64,000 nt of DNA from an uncultured Chloroflexota bacterium (lineage in GTDB: Bacteria; Chloroflexota; Chloroflexia; Thermomicrobiales; UBA6265). A program made the position numbers and the translations under genes. The notes beneath the pieces were generated by a model, which worked only from the letters and a program-made list of their open reading frames with translations, had not been told where the DNA came from and did no database searches. The stretch covers positions 1 through 64,000 of the forward strand of contig CALGSZ010000134.1 in the NCBI GenBank assembly GCA_937901745.1, in the 5' to 3' direction. This document shows, piece after piece, positions 52,972-61,559 of the stretch (its first letter is position 1; each line of letters starts with the position of its first letter).

Positions 52972-54717
52972 ATGACCGACAACGACACGCTCGACTATGA
53001 GTCCCTGCTCGTCGCGGATTTTGGCCGCGGCCAGTCACGGGCCTACCTGCTGGAGCAGGTCGCTGGAGCGTTCCGGTTCGTGGCGAAGGCAGAAGCGCCA
53101 ACCACCGCGGATCTGCCGTTCGAGGACCTGGCGATCGGCTGGGCACAGCTACTACGTCAGCTCGAGTGGACGACTGGTCGGGCCATCTCGCTGCGTGACG
53201 GCGTAATCCAGCCGCAAGCCGCGAACGGTGACGGCGTAGACGGCTTGCTTGTTTGCACCAGCCTCCCCGATCCGGTGCGAGTCGCTGTCCTCGAGGCGGG
53301 CACTAGCCCCATCACCACCCCACTCCTCGAAGCCATCAAGCGGGCACACACGCGAGTCTTCCACGTCGTCGCGCCGGGTGGCCGCAAGGACGGCGGCTGG
53401 GCGGCGGCGCAGACTGAGGCGCTGCGTCAGTTCAGGCCCGAAATGGTCATCTTGATCGCGGGGTCGAATCACGCCGAGGCGCTGCCTCGCGTCATTCAGG
53501 TCGTCAAGCAAACAACCGTCGTCGGCAGCATCGCACGGGCAGTCGTTATTGCCGACGATCAGGCGCAAGAGCACGGCCTGACGGCGTTCGGCGCGAGCGT
53601 TCGCGCACGCAGCATCTCTCCTGTCACGAAGCAACCGGCAGAGATTGCCGCCGATCTCGAACGAGAGCTGTTGGAAGCCTTCCGCGCTCGCGCCTCGACT
53701 CCCGACTTCAAGCACATCGTCGCCGGCGCGACGGGCGAGATCCTTTCCCGCGCCCACGCGGTCGATCTCGTCAACCGGTTTGTCGCCCGCCGCTTCGGGC
53801 GGCGCGTCGTCACGATCGGCATTGACGATGGCGTTCACGCGCATTGGGCCAGCCCCGATGACGGCACCCTGGCGACGATCCCGAACGTCGATCTCGGTGC
53901 CGGCATCTCCGGCCTCACCGACCGCGACGTCGAGGAGGCGAAAACCTGGCTGCCGTTTGAGGCAAGCACTGACGAGCTGATCACCTGGGTGCTGAATCGC
54001 GCGATCCGCCCGTGGACGCTGCCGGAGCACCCACGCGACCTCGCGATCGAGCAAGCGCTTACTCGGCAAATTGCACGCCGCGCCATCGCGGAAATTACTC
54101 GAACTCAGCCACTCGCCCTCTCCGCTTGCGACTTGGTGATCGGCGGGCCCGCCTTCGCTCGCTGGAACCAGCCGGGCGCCGCCGCATTGGCACTCCTCGA
54201 CTGCATTGATGCGGTGCCGAACGAGGGCGTGGTCGACCTAGCGCTCGATCAAGACGGGCTGATGGCCGTCTCCGGCGTGCTCGGTACGGTCGATCCCGCG
54301 CTGGCGTCCAACGTCTTCGAGTACGACGCGTTGATCCATCTCGGCAGCGCGGTGGTCATTGGCGGCTCCACGCACGAAGGTGATCTCGCTTGTCGCGGCG
54401 AAATCCACTATGAGAGCGGAGAGATGGCTCAGTTCTCCGTCGCCGCGGGGAGCGTCGAGATCCTGCCGCTGCGTCCGGGCGAGACCGCGACGCTCGTCGT
54501 GCGACCGGAGCGCCGATTCTCCGTCGGCGGCAATGCGGCCGGCAAGACGGTGACGCTGGCTGACGAGCGCAAGATCATCGGCGGGCTCGTCGGCATCATC
54601 ATCGATGCCCGCAGTCGCTCCGTCGCCAATGGTGACAAGAATCGCGCGCAGAAGGTCAAGCAGTGGCTCGATGCTGTCAACGGCGTCACCCCGCCGGCCG
54701 CGCGCCGATTCGCGTAG
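52972..54717 (+). CDS. Glutamate mutase L (GlmL/MutL)-family ASKHA protein
   Basis: This 581-residue protein resembles GlmL, the ASKHA-fold partner of coenzyme B12-dependent glutamate mutase. The C-terminal half fits best (LVIGGPAFARWNQPG, then LALDQDGLMAVSGVLGTVDP). The phosphate-1 loop is VADFGRGQSRAYLL instead of the usual D-x-G-S/T-T-x-T, and the phosphate-2 region is IGIDDGVHAHW, lacking the glycine pair, so nucleotide binding may be altered. No glmS or glmE lies nearby. A downstream beta-rich section (residues 460-530) adds a possible barrel. GGAGG precedes the ATG. Role unknown. Confidence 0.75.
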   Translation: MTDNDTLDYESLLVADFGRGQSRAYLLEQVAGAFRFVAKAEAPTTADLPFEDLAIGWAQLLRQLEWTTGRAISLRDGVIQPQAANGDGVDGLLVCTSLPDPVRVAVLEAGTSPITTPLLEAIKRAHTRVFHVVAPGGRKDGGWAAAQTEALRQFRPEMVILIAGSNHAEALPRVIQVVKQTTVVGSIARAVVIADDQAQEHGLTAFGASVRARSISPVTKQPAEIAADLERELLEAFRARASTPDFKHIVAGATGEILSRAHAVDLVNRFVARRFGRRVVTIGIDDGVHAHWASPDDGTLATIPNVDLGAGISGLTDRDVEEAKTWLPFEASTDELITWVLNRAIRPWTLPEHPRDLAIEQALTRQIARRAIAEITRTQPLALSACDLVIGGPAFARWNQPGAAALALLDCIDAVPNEGVVDLALDQDGLMAVSGVLGTVDPALASNVFEYDALIHLGSAVVIGGSTHEGDLACRGEIHYESGEMAQFSVAAGSVEILPLRPGETATLVVRPERRFSVGGNAAGKTVTLADERKIIGGLVGIIIDARSRSVANGDKNRAQKVKQWLDAVNGVTPPAARRFA

Positions 54718-54765
54718 TGGCTAGAGTGGATGCCAGCCATCGCTCAGTGAGGGAAGTGAGCGACC

Positions 54766-55908
54766 ATGAACGTCAATTACCCGCATCGTGAGCCGCTCGT
54801 CGTCCGCAACCACGAGCTGCGCGTCATTCGCCGATTTTCCGGTGATCCGGAGATCCGCGTTCGGGCCGGTGAGCGACTGAGCCCGGAGCGGATCATCGCT
54901 CGCACTGATCCGGCGGACGGGGCGGTCCACGTGCCGATCGCCGATCAGCTCGGCATCGCTCCTCAGGATGTCGCCAAGAGCCTGATGCGGCCAATCGGGT
55001 CATCGTTTGCAGCCGGTGAGGTCCTTGCTCGCACGCGCAAGGGATTGCGCAGCGTCGTCGTGACTGCCCCGGTCGCGGGTGTGCTGCTGTTGCTCGATGA
55101 GGCGACGGGGACCGCGCTGCTCGCTCCCGGAAATGGCGGCGAGATTCCGGCGCTCATCCCGGGAGACGTCGAATTCGTTGATGGCCGGCAAGCCATCTCC
55201 ATCCGCACGGTTGGCGCGCGGCTATTGGGAATCGTTGGACTCGGCGAGCCAGTGCGCGGGCCGTTGCGGGTTCTTGCCAATAAGCCGGATGAGGAGCTTC
55301 AAGCATCTCAGGTGACGCCCGACCTGCACGGGGCAATTGTGGTCGGCGGCGCATGGGCGAGCGCGGCGGTGATCCGGCAACTCGTCGAAGTTGGAGCCAC
55401 CGGCTTGATCACCGGTGGATTCATCGAGAAAGAGATTGCCTCGCTCTTGCCCTCCGTGACCGATGACCGGCTTGCACTCTGGCGAGTTACGCCCGGCGCT
55501 CGCGCGATCGGCGATGAGTACATGCGGGGGTTGGCGCTGGTCGCGACCGAGGGTTTCGGCCCGCTCCCGATGCACCCCGCGGCGTTCGCCCTCCTGCAGG
55601 AGTATCAGGGTCGCGAGGCGGTTGTCTTCCCCGCCACTCGGGTCGTCGGTCAGCTGCTCCGACCGGAGATCATCATTCCCGAGCCCGACGCGCTGGACGA
55701 GGACGGACAAACGACAATCGCGGCTTATGTCGAGGGAGCGGCTGTCCGTCTCATCGATCAGGCGTATCTCGGTCAGCATGGCGTGATTGCTGGCGTGCCG
55801 CGTCGTCGCCAATGCGCCGATGGTCCCGCGGTCGACATCATTGATGTCGAGCTTTCCAACGGCAAGCGTCTAACCGTGCCGCTGGCGAACCTCGAAATCG
55901 TCGCGTAG
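54766..55908 (+). CDS. Conserved hypothetical protein with barrel-sandwich-like and KOW-like regions
   Basis: This 380-residue protein matches no family I can name. Residues about 30-120 read like a barrel-sandwich hybrid (repeated short strands with IGSSFAAGEVLAR and VTAPVAGVLL, as in HlyD/RnfC-type domains). The central part has a glycine-rich alpha/beta section (HGAIVVGGAWASAAVIRQLV and GLITGGFI). The last 45 residues resemble a KOW/SH3 fold (GQHGVIAGVP, ending VPLANLEIV). It lies 48 bases behind the GlmL-like gene in the same direction and is probably its partner. Confidence 0.72.
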   Translation: MNVNYPHREPLVVRNHELRVIRRFSGDPEIRVRAGERLSPERIIARTDPADGAVHVPIADQLGIAPQDVAKSLMRPIGSSFAAGEVLARTRKGLRSVVVTAPVAGVLLLLDEATGTALLAPGNGGEIPALIPGDVEFVDGRQAISIRTVGARLLGIVGLGEPVRGPLRVLANKPDEELQASQVTPDLHGAIVVGGAWASAAVIRQLVEVGATGLITGGFIEKEIASLLPSVTDDRLALWRVTPGARAIGDEYMRGLALVATEGFGPLPMHPAAFALLQEYQGREAVVFPATRVVGQLLRPEIIIPEPDALDEDGQTTIAAYVEGAAVRLIDQAYLGQHGVIAGVPRRRQCADGPAVDIIDVELSNGKRLTVPLANLEIVA

Positions 55909-55953
55909 ACGCGCTCCACCCCTTTCATTTGACCGCGGAACTCGGTGTTGAAC

Positions 55954-55977
55954 GAGCGGCGTGTAAACGCGCCGCTC
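55954..55977 (+). terminator. Terminator of the GlmL-like gene set
   Basis: GAGCGGCG and CGCCGCTC form an 8-bp stem with an 8-nt loop, followed by TTGCTTTGTC. It lies 46 bases past the stop. Confidence 0.65.
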
Positions 55978-56057
55978 TTGCTTTGTCTCGGCCCCTGACT
56001 GCCTGGCGTCGAAATCGCCGGTAAGGCTGTTGCTGTCCAGGAACGAGCCGCCCAGCC

Positions 56058-56108
56058 TTGCGACAAATCCGCGAGCGGGGTATGCTGGCCTCAGGTGTAC
56101 GTACACCT
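56058..56108 (+). promoter_or_regulatory. Promoter and operator-like palindrome of the LysM/C39 gene
   Basis: TTGCGA (56058-56063), a 17-bp spacer and TATGCT (56081-56086) predict a start near 56093. There a perfect 16-nt palindrome AGGTGTACGTACACCT (56093-56108) begins, well placed for a repressor that blocks initiation. Confidence 0.6.
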
Positions 56109-56143
56109 CAGCAAGAACCGATGCCCCGCCGCGGAGGAGCGTA

Positions 56144-57238
56144 ATGTCGTTTGGGAAGGGTTTCGTCGGGTCGGGCGCCGGAAGTGCGATGCGTCACCAG
56201 TCGCTCCGAGCGCGCTGGCGCCACGCATGCGCCGCGCTGCTGATCGCGACGGTGGCGCTGGCGGCAATATCCCCGGCAGCAAACGCCCAGCAACGCTACC
56301 GAGTCCAGCCTGGGGACACGCTTACGAGCGTCGCGGAGCGGTTCGGTGTCGATCCTGAAGCGATTCTCCGTGCCAGCTGGATTCTCGATCCTCCCAATCT
56401 GCAGCCTGGCGAGGTCATCATCATTCCGGATCCCGGTCAAACGCCCGAGGAAGCGGCGCTGGTTGCCGCCGAGCGCGAAGGCACGAGTCCGTGGGTCCGC
56501 GACGCCTACTACGTCCAATCCGGCGACACGCTCTCAGATATCGCCGTCAGTTACGACGTGGCTCTCGAGGACCTGATCGCCTTCAACGGCATCACCGATC
56601 CTGATACGTTGGAAGTCGGTCAGCGCATCTTGATTCCGGGCTCAGGAGAGCAGGACGCTTCGGCCGCGAGCAGTTCCTTCCCCTACTCCGGTCACCCGTA
56701 TTTCCCGCAGGTGCCCGCGTATCAGCAATCCCGAAATCTTAGCTGCGAGTACGCCGCGGTCTACATTGCCACCAGCGCCTTCGGCAATGGCATTCCGGAA
56801 TCCGTGTATATAGATGCGATCCCGCTGGCCCGGAATCCCCATTACGGCTATCGAGGCGACATCGACGGAGCATGGGGCGGGTATGACGACTACGGCATCT
56901 ACCCCGAGCCGCTGGTGCCGATCCTGAATGAGTACGGCTTCGCCGGCGAGGTCTTCTACAGCGACGGTGATCCGACGCCTTTGATGGCTCACCTTGACGC
57001 TGGTCACCCGGTCATCGTCTGGCTAGCGCTGTGGGGCGACACAGGCGTGGTCTATGACGACGAAGGCGTCTATACCGTGTTCGCCGGCGCGCACGCGGTG
57101 ACGGCGTATGCCTATGACGACGCCGGCGTCTATGTGTCTGACCCGGGTTCGGGCCGCTACCAGTTCTTCACCTGGGATTCGTTCCTCTACCACTGGTCGG
57201 TGATGGACGGGATGTCGCTCGCGATTTACCCGCTCTAG
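56144..57238 (+). CDS. Secreted LysM and C39-like peptidase protein
   Basis: This 364-residue exported protein has a long basic N-region then a Sec signal peptide (hydrophobic core about 29-45, cut near ANA-QQ at 48). Two LysM peptidoglycan-binding repeats follow (about 51-95 and 121-165, each with VQxGDTL). The C-terminal papain-like C39 peptidase domain has its catalytic cysteine in NLSCEYAAVY and histidine in FAGAHAVTAY. It probably acts at the cell wall or on extracellular peptides. ATG 56144 with GGAGGAG upstream is preferred over the longer open frame from 56030. Confidence 0.9.
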   Translation: MSFGKGFVGSGAGSAMRHQSLRARWRHACAALLIATVALAAISPAANAQQRYRVQPGDTLTSVAERFGVDPEAILRASWILDPPNLQPGEVIIIPDPGQTPEEAALVAAEREGTSPWVRDAYYVQSGDTLSDIAVSYDVALEDLIAFNGITDPDTLEVGQRILIPGSGEQDASAASSSFPYSGHPYFPQVPAYQQSRNLSCEYAAVYIATSAFGNGIPESVYIDAIPLARNPHYGYRGDIDGAWGGYDDYGIYPEPLVPILNEYGFAGEVFYSDGDPTPLMAHLDAGHPVIVWLALWGDTGVVYDDEGVYTVFAGAHAVTAYAYDDAGVYVSDPGSGRYQFFTWDSFLYHWSVMDGMSLAIYPL

Positions 57239-57282
57239 TCAATCAGCGAGCTCCAGTCGCAATGTCACGCCACGGGTGGGGT

Positions 57283-57294
57283 GGTAGCGCTACC
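57283..57294. terminator. Short palindrome between convergent genes
   Basis: GGTAGCGCTACC, followed directly by GGTACC, lies in the 62-base gap; a weak terminator at best. Confidence 0.25.
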
Positions 57295-57300
57295 GGTACC

Positions 57301-59046
57301 CTACATGCTCAAGCGACGCAGGGCACGAACCTGGTCCACGACCATCGGGCGTACCTTGCCAGCGATATCTGGACGAACTCCTTCGAGATCTTCGAAGGAC
57401 CGGTAGATGCGATCGATGACGATTCGGATCTCATCGGGCTTTGGCGGCCCGAAGCGTGGGGCTGGATAGGGATGCGTGATGCGATCCCAGAACTCTATGA
57501 ACCGGTCGTAGTCCTCACCCCACCCCTCTGACATCCCTTCGACTTCGTATTCATTCACGGATACGAGCGGACGGCCTTGCGTCACATCATCGCTAGCTTG
57601 CGCCTCGACCGGAATCGAGTAGGCGCCGTCAGCGGGCCGATTCGTGAGCGTAAGTTCTCCCGATTTCGGATCGATCTCGAATAGGACCTCCACGGCCCGT
57701 GAGGGGCTGACAGACACAATCGCCGTTCCACTCGTCGTCGTGAGTCTGACATTCCCCACAAACCAGGTCACGCTTACCGAGCGCTGAGCATCGTACGGAC
57801 TTCGACCGCCGATGCCGAACACAAACGGTCGAAACCGCGTCTTCCGAGTCGTTTCCCGCCGCTCCCAAGTGAATTCCCCGAAGATCTCCCAGCCCGGGAT
57901 CGGCCGTTTCTCAGTGGAGATCACGCGAACTGCGTCTTCAGACGAAGTCTCCACCAAGATTCCTGGAGAGGATTGGCGATCCACGCGAACGCGAACGAAT
58001 CCGGGGGGATCGCTATACATCTGTTCCTGACTGACATGCACGACGACCGATCCCTTGGGGGTGTCCACTATGACATCGGTGTCTGGCGTGGGGAAGCAAA
58101 TGCGGCCCGAGTACCAAACGACAGGAATCGTCGTACCCGGTGCATCGCGAATGACATGGATGACGATACCTCTCCGGTCGCGCTCATCACCGGCAGCGGC
58201 GAGTCCCGCGTCCCAGCGCGTATTCGCATAGTGATCAAACGGTTGCCTGTACTCGACATACACCCTGCCGCGTCCTTTGTCGTCCTCTCCGGCCGGGTGG
58301 AAGACGAGGAGTTCCGCTCCACCGCGAACAGCGCTGCCTGCTGAATGCAGGGTGACATACTCAAGATCCCCGCCCTCGTAACAGTGACGAACCTGACCAA
58401 TAGTTTCGAGGGCTAGTGGATGGTAGAAGTGCAGCGCCGCGCGAGACACCATTGGGCCGGCGCGTCCAGATCCTGGGAATCCGTCCGCCATGGGAAGCGT
58501 AGTGGTAGGATCGGCTTCCGCAAACGTTTCGGCTGACATGATATCGTAAGGGTCACCGTAGATCGGAAAGTAATCAGGCTTGTTATCATCAATCCAATCG
58601 CCACCGGTATTGAGAATGCCGTAGGTATCGCCGAACCCGAGCAAATGACCAATCTCGTGGGCAAAAAGCGAATGAGAGTTGAAAACTTGCATGATGTTGG
58701 CAGAATCGAGCCTTCCGCCGTCGTATCCCTTACCACCGACATGCCCAGGCGAAACGATCACGATGCAGTGGTCATACTTACTCAAATCGATGCCATCCAC
58801 GGTCGCTGCGTCCCGCGCCACGCGCAGAATCTCACTCCTGGCAGATGGAGGCGGGGGCAACGTGACCGGATACGGACCAAAGCAATCGACAGCGGAAAAT
58901 CTAATCCAGTTGCCTGAGCACTGCTCCCAATATTTCGCGACTGAATCGGGACTGGTTAGCAAGAAGTTTCGCGCTTGTGCTGGAGTCGGGCCGGTTCCAC
59001 CGTCATGCTCGATAAGAATTACGGCAAAGCTTCGGGTGACGGGCAT
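57301..59046 (-). CDS. Metzincin-like zinc metalloprotease
   Basis: This 581-residue protein has the zinc-binding site HEIGHLLGFGD (H130, H134, D140) and a Met-turn YDIMS (M170), the pattern of metzincins with aspartate as third ligand (snapalysin or M6-like). A beta-rich C-terminal half may be an interaction module. There is no signal peptide or membrane segment, odd for this class. The ATG at 59046 has GGAGG upstream; a start 24 bases earlier lacks support. The gene is AT-richer than its neighbours (58561-58620 is 45% GC), suggesting acquisition. Substrate unknown. Confidence 0.8.
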   Translation of the reverse strand: MPVTRSFAVILIEHDGGTGPTPAQARNFLLTSPDSVAKYWEQCSGNWIRFSAVDCFGPYPVTLPPPPSARSEILRVARDAATVDGIDLSKYDHCIVIVSPGHVGGKGYDGGRLDSANIMQVFNSHSLFAHEIGHLLGFGDTYGILNTGGDWIDDNKPDYFPIYGDPYDIMSAETFAEADPTTTLPMADGFPGSGRAGPMVSRAALHFYHPLALETIGQVRHCYEGGDLEYVTLHSAGSAVRGGAELLVFHPAGEDDKGRGRVYVEYRQPFDHYANTRWDAGLAAAGDERDRRGIVIHVIRDAPGTTIPVVWYSGRICFPTPDTDVIVDTPKGSVVVHVSQEQMYSDPPGFVRVRVDRQSSPGILVETSSEDAVRVISTEKRPIPGWEIFGEFTWERRETTRKTRFRPFVFGIGGRSPYDAQRSVSVTWFVGNVRLTTTSGTAIVSVSPSRAVEVLFEIDPKSGELTLTNRPADGAYSIPVEAQASDDVTQGRPLVSVNEYEVEGMSEGWGEDYDRFIEFWDRITHPYPAPRFGPPKPDEIRIVIDRIYRSFEDLEGVRPDIAGKVRPMVVDQVRALRRLSM

Positions 59047-59516
59047 GGGGCGCCTCCAGTCGAGAAGCAAAACGATGTGCCGCTAGGCAATCGAACCAAT
59101 CCAAACAACTCAACGGTGAAGCGGGCCGGCGCCGGATCAGTGCAGCCTCCCCACGGAGTGACTTCCCAAGGGGATCGATTACGAGTAAGTCCGTGGAGCA
59201 CTGGTGTACGGCATCGGCAGAACCTTTGTGTGGCGCAAGAAAGAGGGATCTCGTCCGTAACTTAGCATTCTTCACGCACGAGTCAATAGGCAGTTCAGCT
59301 GGGATAAGATTCTCACCGAAATCGACCACATTGTAATGAGTTCGAACGACAATCTAGCCTTTTCCAGATGTCCTGGCTCGCTGCAATTGACTTGGCTCTC
59401 TTGAGCGCGCAGAGTTCGCTGAGCGGCCCCTGCTCACCTTTCTAGCGAACCTAGCCGAACGTGCAGGTCACCCTTCGCGCCGCATCCGTCATACTTCGTC
59501 CCAGGAATCGGGCGCC
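59047..59516. other. AT-richer intergenic region between protease and ABC exporter
   Basis: No gene, tRNA, repeat or transposon end is visible. Base composition continues the AT-rich character of the protease gene up to about 59400, so the acquired segment may include it. Confidence 0.4.
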
Positions 59517-61559
59517 TTGAGCGCCGGTGTAGAGATCGGGACGGCGGAACAGCAGGTGCAGCGCGGCGCGGGACGAATCGGCCGAATGATGGGAGGGGGA
59601 CGCCCCCTTCCGGAAGAGCTCATCAACAGATCAGTCGATCGAAAGACGATTCGGCGCGTCGCGTCCTTCTTTCGACCCTATTGGAAACGCGTCGTCCTCA
59701 CGATCATCGCGATTCTAGTCGTCGCCGGCATCGGGCTGATCAATCCGATCCTCCTCAAGCTCATCATCGACGACGCCATCCCCAGTCGCGATCTCGGCAA
59801 GCTCTACTTCTACGTTCTCGCGATGATCGCGCTGCCGATCATCTCCGGACTGATCGGCGTCGGCCAGAGCTACCTGAACACGGTCATCGGTCAGCGCGTC
59901 ATGCGCGACCTTCGCGATGCGCTCTACACCCACCTGCAGCGCATGCCCCTGCGTTTCTTCACCGTGACGCGGACCGGGGAAATCCAATCCCGGCTCTCGA
60001 ACGATGTGGGAGGCGTGCAGCAGGTCGTCACCGAGACAGCCACGAGCATCGTTAGCAACCTCGCGACCGCGATCTCGACGATCGTGGCGATGTGGCTAAT
60101 CAGCTGGCAGCTGTCACTCCTATCGCTCGGACTCCTGCCCATCTTCTTGCTGCTCACCTACAAGGTTGGGACGCTGCGGCGCGAGCTCGCGGCTACGACA
60201 CAGCGCACCGTCGCGGACTTGACCGCGCTGACGGAAGAAACGCTCTCCGTGAGCGGCGTGCTGCTGACGAAGGTGTTCGGCCGGCAGCAGTACCAAGCCG
60301 AGAGATTCCGCGCTGAGAACGCCCGCTTGGCGTCCCTCCAAGTGAGGCAGCAGATGGTCGGGCGCTGGTTCTTCATGATCGTCTCGACCTTTTTCTCGAT
60401 CACGCCCGCCGTCGTCTACTGGTACGCTGGCCGGAAGATCATCGGTGGCGATGCCTCGCTGACGGTCGGAGACATCGTTGCCTTCACCACGCTCCAAAGC
60501 AGGCTCTACTTCCCGCTAGGCCAGCTGCTCAACGTCCAGGTCGAGATCCAGGGAGCACTCGCCCTCTTCGACCGCATCTTCGAGTACCTCGATCTCCCGG
60601 TTGAGATCACCGACCGGCCCGGCGCGATCGCGCTCGACCCGGCTCAGGTTCGCGGCGAGGTTCGCTTCCGGCACGTGTATTTCCGGTACAAGGACACGCC
60701 GACGCCTGAAACTCCCGCCGCAGGTGAAGCTGGCCAGCTAGAAACCGATGTGCGGGCGGAAGATCAGCTCACGGATCCCGCGACAGAGGTCGCGGCTCAG
60801 AATGGCGGGCCGAGGCCGTTCACGCTCGAAGACATCGATTTCGTGGCCAGGCCCGGGCAGCTCGTGGCGCTGGTTGGACCGAGCGGCGCCGGCAAGTCGA
60901 CGATCACTCTCTTGATTCCGCGCCTCTACGACGTTGACGCTGGATCTGTCGAAATTGATGGGCACGACGTGCGCGACATTCAGCTCGAGAGCCTCGGGCG
61001 GATCATCGGCATGGTCACGCAGGAAACGTATCTCTTCCACGCGACAATCCGAGACAACATCGCGTACGGCAAGCTCGAGGCGACTCAGGAAGAAATCGAG
61101 GCCGCCGCTCGCGCAGCCGCCATTCATGACCGGATCATGGAGCTTCCAGACGGCTATGACACGGTCGTTGGCGAGCGCGGTTACAAGCTCTCCGGCGGCG
61201 AGAAGCAGCGCGTCGCAATCGCGCGAGTCATCCTCAAGGACCCGCGCATCCTCATCCTCGATGAGGCGACTAGCGCGCTCGACACGCGGTCCGAGCGGTT
61301 GATCCAGGCCGCGCTCGAGCAGCTGATGCAGGGGCGGACGACGATCGCCATCGCTCACCGGCTCAGCACGATCCTGGCCGCCGACCAAATCCTAGTCATC
61401 GACCGTGGGCGCATCGTCGAGCGGGGAACGCACGACGAGCTACTCGCCCTGGGCGGACTCTACGCACGCCTCTATCGAGAGCAGTTCCGGAGTGCGACCG
61501 AGCAGCCGCGGCTCGATCCGAGTCTTGCCTCCTCCGGAGTGGCCGCCGCTGACGACTAG
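59517..61559 (+). CDS. ABC transporter, fused permease and ATPase (exporter type)
   Basis: This 680-residue type IV ABC half-exporter has six membrane helices (about 55-350) then a nucleotide-binding domain with Walker A GPSGAGKST, signature LSGGEKQRVAIARV and Walker B ILILDEATSALD. Between the first strand of the ATPase domain and Walker A is a 35-40-residue Pro/Glu/Thr-rich insert (about 398-435). Drug, lipid or peptide export is likely. The only start before the conserved region with an adjacent AGGAA is TTG 59517. It probably functions as a homodimer. Confidence 0.92.
   Translation: MSAGVEIGTAEQQVQRGAGRIGRMMGGGRPLPEELINRSVDRKTIRRVASFFRPYWKRVVLTIIAILVVAGIGLINPILLKLIIDDAIPSRDLGKLYFYVLAMIALPIISGLIGVGQSYLNTVIGQRVMRDLRDALYTHLQRMPLRFFTVTRTGEIQSRLSNDVGGVQQVVTETATSIVSNLATAISTIVAMWLISWQLSLLSLGLLPIFLLLTYKVGTLRRELAATTQRTVADLTALTEETLSVSGVLLTKVFGRQQYQAERFRAENARLASLQVRQQMVGRWFFMIVSTFFSITPAVVYWYAGRKIIGGDASLTVGDIVAFTTLQSRLYFPLGQLLNVQVEIQGALALFDRIFEYLDLPVEITDRPGAIALDPAQVRGEVRFRHVYFRYKDTPTPETPAAGEAGQLETDVRAEDQLTDPATEVAAQNGGPRPFTLEDIDFVARPGQLVALVGPSGAGKSTITLLIPRLYDVDAGSVEIDGHDVRDIQLESLGRIIGMVTQETYLFHATIRDNIAYGKLEATQEEIEAAARAAAIHDRIMELPDGYDTVVGERGYKLSGGEKQRVAIARVILKDPRILILDEATSALDTRSERLIQAALEQLMQGRTTIAIAHRLSTILAADQILVIDRGRIVERGTHDELLALGGLYARLYREQFRSATEQPRLDPSLASSGVAAADD

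Noticed and set aside
59080..59105. tRNA-like T-arm (GGTTCGATT on the minus strand)
   Set aside because: The flanking bases do not form the 5-bp T-stem and no acceptor, D or anticodon arm can be placed.
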